Origin: DTKY01 sp037440765 | Lineage (GTDB): Bacteria > Acidobacteriota > Terriglobia > Bryobacterales > Bryobacteraceae | Direction: 5' to 3' | Length of the DNA stretch: 10,662 nt | Assembly: GCA_037440765.1 (NCBI GenBank) | Contig: JBBITL010000118.1 | Span: 1 to 10,662 of the forward strand | Shown here: positions 6,589 to 10,662 of the stretch, one piece after another | How the letters are laid out: every line of letters starts with the position of its first letter | How positions within the stretch are numbered: the stretch's first letter is position 1 | Made by a program: the position numbers and the translations under genes | The notes under the pieces: generated by a model | The model's input: only the letters and a program-made list of their open reading frames with translations | Databases searched by the model: none | Told to the model about the DNA's origin: nothing

Positions 6589-7461
6589 CTACCGGTCTCC
6601 GCGGGAAATGCCGATTATCAGGAACTCCAGCGGCTCCTCGCCCGTGTTCTCAAAGGTGTGCTGTTCGGCGGTGTTAATGGGCACGGCATCGCCGGCTCGA
6701 ACAGCGGCCGTCTCCGGACCGCTCCCCTGAGCGGAGACGGTCACACTTCCCTGCCCGCTCATGACGTAGTAGAACTCGCCCGTTTCCGGGTGCGATTCGG
6801 GGCCGACAGAGGCGCCCGGGGGGATGACCAGATGATCCACGTAAGACCACGGGCCGAGGAACACGCCGGGACCGAAGGCGCGGCGGTACTGAACCGTGCC
6901 CCTGCCGCCGCCCATCGCCCTCACGGGCCGCAGCAGCGCGCGGTCCAGCCTCGAGTTGACGAACACCGGAATCGGATCGAGCGGCACGCCGACGCGGGGA
7001 TCACCCAGGTTGAAGGCGTCGCACACCCCCTTCACCGCCGTGACGTTCATGTTCATCCACTCGGCCGGCTTATCGGAGGAATTGTAGATGGCGTGCGAAC
7101 GCCCCATGCGGCTGGGGACGGCTACGGGGGCTTTCAGCCGCGACGTGCGACCGTCCACGGTGAACTCCGCTTCGCCGCTTAGCAGCACCAGCATCTCCTC
7201 ACAGGAGTGATGAAAGTGGTGCCCGATGCCGCTGCCCGGATCAAGCACGCCGCGGTGCAGGAAACGCAGGTTGACGTCCAGCGCGCGCTCGTCGAGCAGG
7301 GACAGGTAACTGATCTGGCCGGCGCCCTCATGGACCGCCTTGGTGGTCTGGTAGCGCGACGGGTCCGTGCGGCCGATCCGTTCGGACAGCGGCGCGCGCG
7401 CGGTCAGCGGAAGCGCCAGCACCGCGGCCAGTCCTAACATCTTCGCTATCTGTGAGCGCAT
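6589..7461 (-). CDS. Secreted bicupin protein of unknown reaction
   Basis: This 290-residue protein has a predicted signal peptide (basic MRSQIAK, hydrophobic 8-20, possible cleavage after TARA at 23), so it should work outside the cytoplasm. Two cupin barrels follow. The first, about 60-145, has the metal motif H82-F-H84 ... E89 ... G96 and H123. The second, about 205-288, has E222-S-H224 ... E229 ... G236 and H268, so its first His is replaced by Glu. Both could bind a divalent metal such as Mn, Fe or Ni. Oxalate decarboxylases, dioxygenases and isomerases share this fold, and nothing in the sequence selects one of them. The ATG comes 2 nt after the stop of the upstream methyltransferase-like gene (TAAAGATG), with GGAGAG 7 nt before it inside that gene's end, so translation is probably coupled. 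It is the last gene of the four-gene corrinoid operon. Confidence 0.88.
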   Translation of the reverse strand: MRSQIAKMLGLAAVLALPLTARAPLSERIGRTDPSRYQTTKAVHEGAGQISYLSLLDERALDVNLRFLHRGVLDPGSGIGHHFHHSCEEMLVLLSGEAEFTVDGRTSRLKAPVAVPSRMGRSHAIYNSSDKPAEWMNMNVTAVKGVCDAFNLGDPRVGVPLDPIPVFVNSRLDRALLRPVRAMGGGRGTVQYRRAFGPGVFLGPWSYVDHLVIPPGASVGPESHPETGEFYYVMSGQGSVTVSAQGSGPETAAVRAGDAVPINTAEQHTFENTGEEPLEFLIIGISRGDR

Positions 7462-7463
7462 CT

Positions 7464-8816
7464 TTAACTCTCCTGCCGGTACCGTCCATATTCCCTGCCC
7501 GTGTCCAGCATGGCGTGCACGTTGGCGGCACTAGCGTCGTCCAGGACCGCGCCGGTCGACAGGAAGTAGCCGCCGTCTGCCGCCACGTCGTCGATCAGCC
7601 GCTTGACGTAATCGCGGACCTCCTCCGGCCGGCCGGCTTTCAAGAGCGACGCCGGAACATTGCCGCCGAAGCAGGCCCAGCCGGTGAACCGCTTCTTCAC
7701 TTCACGCATGTCGGTCTGGTCGAAAAGCCACATGGTTGTTCCCGCCGGGATGTCCGGGTCAACGATCACGTCCAACCGCTGGTTGTAACCGCCTTCGACG
7801 AACATGAAGGGAACCAGGCCCTCCCGCACCAGGCCCAGGATCACCTGCTTCAGCGTCGGCCAGTAGAACTTCCGGAAGTCCGGCGTGGAAAGGAAGCCGT
7901 CGGCGCCCTTGTGCAGCGGGATGAAGATCACCGGCGCGCCTCCCAGGCCGGCCCACCGCACGGCCATCTCGATGGCCAGCGGCACAAGCCTGTCCAGCGC
8001 CGCCAGCAGTTTCCCCGGCTGGCGGAACTTGTCGAGCATGATGCCTCTGGTGCCCCGCAGCGTGTCGCCCAAGGTGTCGTAGGGCGCCTTGGTGAAACCT
8101 CCAATGAGAGACGGCAGCCCCAGCGTGGCCTTGATTTCATTGCCGATGGCGCCGCCGGCCTGCGCCCACCGGAGAGCCTCATCGCCGGCTTCCATCAGCT
8201 TCCGCAGAGAAGCCTGAACCTCCGGCAGCCCGAACGGCACCAGGGCGCCGCCCGTGAAGGGCAGTTCCACTATGTCGGTGAGCGGCGTCAGGCCCTTCCA
8301 CGGCTCCAGCGCGCCAAAGACTCTCGGCAGGTACTCGCGCAGGAAGAAGCCGGACGGGTCGTTGATCAGCCGGTCATACTCGTCCGCGCGCATGTACTCG
8401 GCCTCCACGCACTGGTAGGGCGCGGTGGGCGCCACTCCATGGCCCGGCCAGTGATACAGACGGTAGTCCAGCGCCTCGAAGGCCCTGCCCGGGCCGTACA
8501 ACATCGCCGAGGCCTGCGTGTCCGGCAGAAAATCGGCGTGGTACTTCTTCATCGCGTAGCCGAGTTTTCCGTAGTCGTGCATGGCCTCCTGGCCGGTGAC
8601 GCCGGCGTATGCGAAGGGGTAGAAGCCCGTGGCGAGGCTAAGCGGAATCCGCTCCGGCTTGCGGAGCCGGATAACGTCGATGAGCATCCCGACGCGCTGC
8701 CGGTGGGCTTCAGCCACGCCCCCGGAGCAAAACTCCACCCCCTCAGGCGCCAGCCACCGCCGGGTCCACTGTTCGAACTTGCGCGCGCCGGTTGGTTCCT
8801 GGCTTGGCCGCTCCAT
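7464..8816 (-). CDS. Uroporphyrinogen-decarboxylase-fold protein, probable corrinoid methyltransferase
   Basis: This is a cytoplasmic TIM-barrel protein of 450 residues. The C-terminal half is typical of the UroD/MtaA superfamily: WLFDQTDMREVKKRF (363-377), then CFGGNVPASLL (382-392), RPEEVRDYVKRLI (396-408) and a final GGYFLSTGA ... ANVHAM (415-436). It is too long and too divergent to be HemE of heme synthesis, and heme genes are absent. The corrinoid protein encoded 2 nt upstream suggests it moves a methyl group between a substrate and cobalamin, as UroD-fold methyltransferases such as MtaA and MtbA do. At the strand where those enzymes carry the zinc motif His-x-Cys, this protein reads MFVEGGYNQRL (338-348), with no His or Cys, while C382 sits where their distal Cys would be. 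It may therefore use another ligand (for example E341) or another chemistry. The ATG is supported by GGGAG about 7 nt upstream. Confidence 0.88.
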   Translation of the reverse strand: MERPSQEPTGARKFEQWTRRWLAPEGVEFCSGGVAEAHRQRVGMLIDVIRLRKPERIPLSLATGFYPFAYAGVTGQEAMHDYGKLGYAMKKYHADFLPDTQASAMLYGPGRAFEALDYRLYHWPGHGVAPTAPYQCVEAEYMRADEYDRLINDPSGFFLREYLPRVFGALEPWKGLTPLTDIVELPFTGGALVPFGLPEVQASLRKLMEAGDEALRWAQAGGAIGNEIKATLGLPSLIGGFTKAPYDTLGDTLRGTRGIMLDKFRQPGKLLAALDRLVPLAIEMAVRWAGLGGAPVIFIPLHKGADGFLSTPDFRKFYWPTLKQVILGLVREGLVPFMFVEGGYNQRLDVIVDPDIPAGTTMWLFDQTDMREVKKRFTGWACFGGNVPASLLKAGRPEEVRDYVKRLIDDVAADGGYFLSTGAVLDDASAANVHAMLDTGREYGRYRQES

Positions 8817-8818
8817 GT

Positions 8819-9451
8819 CTACGCTCCCGTGAATCCCTTGGCCAAAGCGACCGCCGCGGCGGCATCCTTCCCGTAGGCGTCCGCGCCGGTGTACCGGCGG
8901 ATCCGGTCATCGACCAGGCCGCCTCCGATCATGACTTTCACCTGGCTCCGCAGGCCGGCCTCCGCCAGCGCCTCCACGGTCCTCCTCATTGGGTCGTACG
9001 CCAGCGTGAGGAACCCGCTCAAGCCGACCACCTGCGGCTCGAACTGCCTGACCGCCTCCACGAACCTCGCCGGTGGCACGTCGACTCCCAGGTCCTGCAC
9101 TTCGAATCCGCTGGCGTCCAGCATGAACACCACGATGTCCTTGCCGATGTTGTGTATGTCGCCCTGGACCGTGCCCATCACCACCCGGCCGAGCTTCACC
9201 GGCTCTTTGCCCTGGTCCTTCAGATGGGGCTTCACCCTGGTCGAGATCTGGGAGAGCATCTCGCCGGCCATGATCAGCTCCGGGATGAAGCAGTCCCCTT
9301 CTTCAAAGCGCCGCCCGATCACCCCCAAGGCCTCACGGCAATCCTCCAGAATGAGGAGCGGGTCTTCCCCGCCGTCCAGCAACTGGTCCGCGATTCTGAG
9401 AGCGTCCTCCTCCCGCATCGCGGCAATCGCTTCAACCAACGGCTTCGCCAT
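8819..9451 (-). CDS. Corrinoid protein (methyltransferase cobalamin-binding subunit)
   Basis: This 210-residue protein is the methyl carrier of a corrinoid-dependent methyltransferase system. Residues about 5-80 are the helical cap domain (B12-binding type 2), including GRRFEEGDCFIPELIMAGEML. Residues about 87-210 are the Rossmann-like cobalamin-binding domain. The DxHxxG motif is intact as GDIHNIGKD (97-105), with H100 the lower axial ligand to cobalt. The GLSGFLT (143-149) and MIGGG (174-178) loops surround the cofactor tail. Length and layout match MtmC/MtbC/MtaC-type proteins and O-demethylase corrinoid proteins, and not the much larger MetH. The ATG at 9451 is chosen because GAGGGAG lies about 7 nt upstream and the protein starts like its family; the frame is open further upstream only as a shadow of the previous gene. 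It overlaps the DUF1638 gene by 20 nt and ends 2 nt before the methyltransferase-like gene. Confidence 0.94.
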   Translation of the reverse strand: MAKPLVEAIAAMREEDALRIADQLLDGGEDPLLILEDCREALGVIGRRFEEGDCFIPELIMAGEMLSQISTRVKPHLKDQGKEPVKLGRVVMGTVQGDIHNIGKDIVVFMLDASGFEVQDLGVDVPPARFVEAVRQFEPQVVGLSGFLTLAYDPMRRTVEALAEAGLRSQVKVMIGGGLVDDRIRRYTGADAYGKDAAAAVALAKGFTGA

Positions 9452-10127
9452 TCCGTTCTCCCTCAGGCAAGAAGTCCTCGAACCGGATCTCCCGTCCGGG
9501 ACAAACGACGAGTATCTCATCATCCCAGGGCCCGTGGACCAGCTTACGGATGAGCCTCGAGGAGCCCTCCAGTTCCTCGTAGCGAAGGCCGAACTCCACG
9601 CCAGCCCGTTTGGCCCAGGCCCTGTACCCGCCGAGGCCGCCTTCGCCGGTTCGTATGAAGGCCACGCGCGTGTAGTTGTTGAGCGACAGCGCCGCCATGC
9701 GGCGGGCGCGCTGGTGGCCATGCCGCTTCGCAAGTTCGGCCTGCTGGTGAAAGGGGCTGTCGCCCGCCTCAATCCAGCCCTTGGTGAGGTAGTAGGTGCC
9801 CGGGTGGCGGCGGCTCTGTTCCCGGTAAGCTTGCTGTGATCCAAGAAACAGTCCGATGCAGTCATCCACGCGCGGCACGACCAGTTGGCAGGTGCGCGAG
9901 CGCAAACCGACAACGGCCAGCGAGCACAGGCCGTAGCCCAGGACCACGGTGTCGGCGAGCCCTTCGGAAGCGTTCACCGCATCCTGAAGGATCTTACGCA
10001 GCGCCTCCGGCTTGCTGTGCAGCCCGAAATCGAGGGTCTGGGTCTGGATGCCCTCCCGGAGCAGGGGACGAATCTCCTCCATCACCGTGGCGCAGGCAAT
10101 AACTTTGGTGCGGTGACTCCCGGTCAT
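9432..10127 (-). CDS. DUF1638 domain protein
   Basis: This is a cytoplasmic protein of 231 residues of the uncharacterised DUF1638 family. Family landmarks, numbered from the chosen start, are IACATVMEEI (10-19), the LGYGLCS block (63-69), VPRVDDCIGLFLG (84-96), GTYYLTKGWI (110-119) and VVCPGRE (207-213). Cysteines at 12, 68 and 90 lie in the conserved blocks and could bind metal or cofactor; this is inference. From memory, DUF1638 genes often sit beside corrinoid methyltransferase genes in methanogens and anaerobes, and here it leads such an operon. A longer start at 10148 (7 residues more) is possible. The ATG at 10127 is preferred because AGGGG lies 4 nt upstream and because the TACAAT box at 10163-10158 would put the transcript start almost on the upstream ATG. 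The 3' end overlaps the corrinoid gene by 20 nt. Confidence 0.88.
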   Translation of the reverse strand: MTGSHRTKVIACATVMEEIRPLLREGIQTQTLDFGLHSKPEALRKILQDAVNASEGLADTVVLGYGLCSLAVVGLRSRTCQLVVPRVDDCIGLFLGSQQAYREQSRRHPGTYYLTKGWIEAGDSPFHQQAELAKRHGHQRARRMAALSLNNYTRVAFIRTGEGGLGGYRAWAKRAGVEFGLRYEELEGSSRLIRKLVHGPWDDEILVVCPGREIRFEDFLPEGERNGEAVG

Positions 10128-10157
10128 GGCGCCCCTGTGCAGCGGCATGGACCAGCC

Positions 10158-10163
10158 ATTGTA
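10158..10163 (-). promoter_or_regulatory. Candidate -10 box of the corrinoid operon
   Basis: The minus strand reads TACAAT, five of six matches to the -10 consensus, about 31 nt before the ATG at 10127. No clear -35 box precedes it. The palindrome GGCCCGGGCC (10175-10184) and the flanking arms CAGGC/GCCTG (10167-10171 and 10185-10189) occupy the -20 to -35 area and could be an operator. Confidence 0.4.
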
Positions 10164-10187
10164 GCGCAGGCCCCGGCCCGGGCCGCC

Positions 10188-10196
10188 TGATAGAAT
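10188..10196 (+). promoter_or_regulatory. Candidate extended -10 promoter of the NfeD-like gene
   Basis: TGATAGAAT fits the extended -10 form TGnTATAAT with one mismatch. A transcript start near 10203 would leave a leader of about 17 nt before the ATG at 10220. No strong Shine-Dalgarno sequence is seen in that leader. Confidence 0.4.
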
Positions 10197-10219
10197 CTTA
10201 CAGGCACTCAGCCGCGCTC

Positions 10220-10594
10220 ATGACAGTATTTCAGCGATATGTGCTGCTACAGGTGCCCGAGTGGGTCCTGGTCGCCATTGTGCTGTATGGCCTGCGCCTG
10301 TGGCTGAATCTGCCGGGCTGGGCTGCGCTGCTGGTGTTCGCCATCGTGGTGGTCAAGGACTTTCTGCTCTACCCTTTTCTCCGAAGGGCCTTCGAGACGG
10401 ACAGGCGGACGGTGCTGGACAGGATGCTGGGTGAAAGCGGCGTTGTGATCCAGGCCATCGCGCCGCGGGGTTACGTGAAGGTACGCGGCGAGCTGTGGCG
10501 GGCGGAAGCATATGGCGGCGGTGAGATTCCGGCCGGCGCCCGCGTCCGCGTGGTGGCGAGTCACAGCATGACGCTGACCGTTACGCCCGAGTGA
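10220..10594 (+). CDS. Small NfeD-type membrane protein
   Basis: This 124-residue protein has two hydrophobic helices (about 9-28 and 33-52) with a short turn at NLPGW, then a positively charged linker and a soluble C-terminal domain (about 70-124). The C-terminal part matches the NfeD OB-fold pattern: GESGVVIQAIAPRGYVKVRGELWRAEA is split here as GESGVV (71-76), PRGYVKVRGELWRAEA (82-97) and IPAGARVRVV (103-112). NfeD proteins are membrane partners of stomatin/flotillin-like proteins or membrane serine proteases. The short form without a protease domain usually works with a stomatin-type protein, and none is seen here. The ATG is the only start that gives the first helix its usual N-terminal tail, but it has no clear Shine-Dalgarno sequence. 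It is divergent from the corrinoid operon and convergent with the tRNA gene, so it is probably transcribed alone. Confidence 0.88.
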   Translation: MTVFQRYVLLQVPEWVLVAIVLYGLRLWLNLPGWAALLVFAIVVVKDFLLYPFLRRAFETDRRTVLDRMLGESGVVIQAIAPRGYVKVRGELWRAEAYGGGEIPAGARVRVVASHSMTLTVTPE

Positions 10595-10617
10595 ACGCCG
10601 CCGGGCCCCCGGGAATC

Positions 10618-10662
10618 TGGTGAGCCGGGCGGGACTCGAACCCGCGACCCTCTGCTTAAAAG
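10618..10662 (-). tRNA. tRNA-Lys(UUU), 3' part only
   Basis: Reading the minus strand up to the 3' end: anticodon loop CTTTTAA (10662-10656, anticodon TTT), anticodon-stem strand GCAGA, variable loop GGGTC, T arm GCGGG-TTCGAGT-CCCGC (10645-10629), acceptor strand CCGGCTC, discriminator A and an encoded CCA (10620-10618). All arms have the correct lengths. The 5' half (acceptor, D arm, first anticodon-stem strand) lies beyond the window. Lys is assigned from the TTT anticodon, read directly from the 7-nt loop. Confidence 0.9.

Noticed and set aside
7452..8876. A 474-codon open frame on the plus strand opposite the methyltransferase-like gene.
   Set aside because: High GC makes long antisense frames common. 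The translation has no family features, while the minus-strand gene has clear UroD-fold motifs and coupled neighbours.
9452..9913. N-terminal extension of the corrinoid protein frame upstream of 9451.
   Set aside because: The extension is a Ser/Arg/Pro-rich shadow of the DUF1638 gene, and the corrinoid protein has a normal family N-terminus and ribosome binding site at 9451.
10599..10612. The GC-rich self-complementary stretch CCGGGCCCCCGG between the NfeD gene and the tRNA, considered as a terminator.
   Set aside because: The stem is only about five pairs with almost no loop, and no T-run follows on either strand.

Overview
This is GC-rich, densely packed bacterial chromosomal DNA. It carries eight protein genes and the 3' part of one tRNA gene. 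The gene content, the high GC at third codon positions and a long palindromic element around 2135-2192 remind me of Acidobacteriota, perhaps Bryobacterales/Solibacter relatives. That placement is an inference from memory of similar loci. It rests on no marker gene.

Left third (91-3690, minus strand): a glycerol-use cluster read in the order glycerol kinase (glpK), glycerol facilitator (glpF), then a DUF438 / hemerythrin-like / PAS sensory protein. Glycerol enters through GlpF and is trapped as glycerol-3-phosphate by GlpK. The DUF438 protein probably senses redox, oxygen, nitric oxide or a metal, but its link to glycerol is known here only from position. A 58-bp near-perfect palindrome fills most of the glpK-glpF gap and includes the Shine-Dalgarno sequence of glpF.

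Centre (3740-6580, plus strand): a large exported glycoside hydrolase family 9 enzyme (cellulase / beta-glucan type). It is divergent from glpK and shares with it a very short intergenic region with overlapping -10-like sequences.

Right third (6589-10127, minus strand): a tightly coupled four-gene operon read as DUF1638 protein, corrinoid (B12-binding) protein, uroporphyrinogen-decarboxylase-fold methyltransferase-like protein, and secreted bicupin. The first pair overlaps by 20 nt and each of the next two junctions leaves 2 nt between stop and start. The first three genes look like the core of a corrinoid-dependent methyl-transfer (demethylation) system. The methyltransferase-like protein lacks the usual His-x-Cys zinc motif, and a Sec-type exported bicupin is coupled to it. 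This is the most likely place in the window for an undescribed pathway. Its methyl donor and acceptor cannot be read from the sequence, and no corrinoid activase or second methyltransferase is in view.

Right edge: a small two-helix NfeD-type membrane protein on the plus strand (10220-10594), then the 3' part of a tRNA-Lys(UUU) gene on the minus strand, cut by the window end at its anticodon loop. No mobile element, CRISPR array or stretch over 300 bases without a gene was seen.
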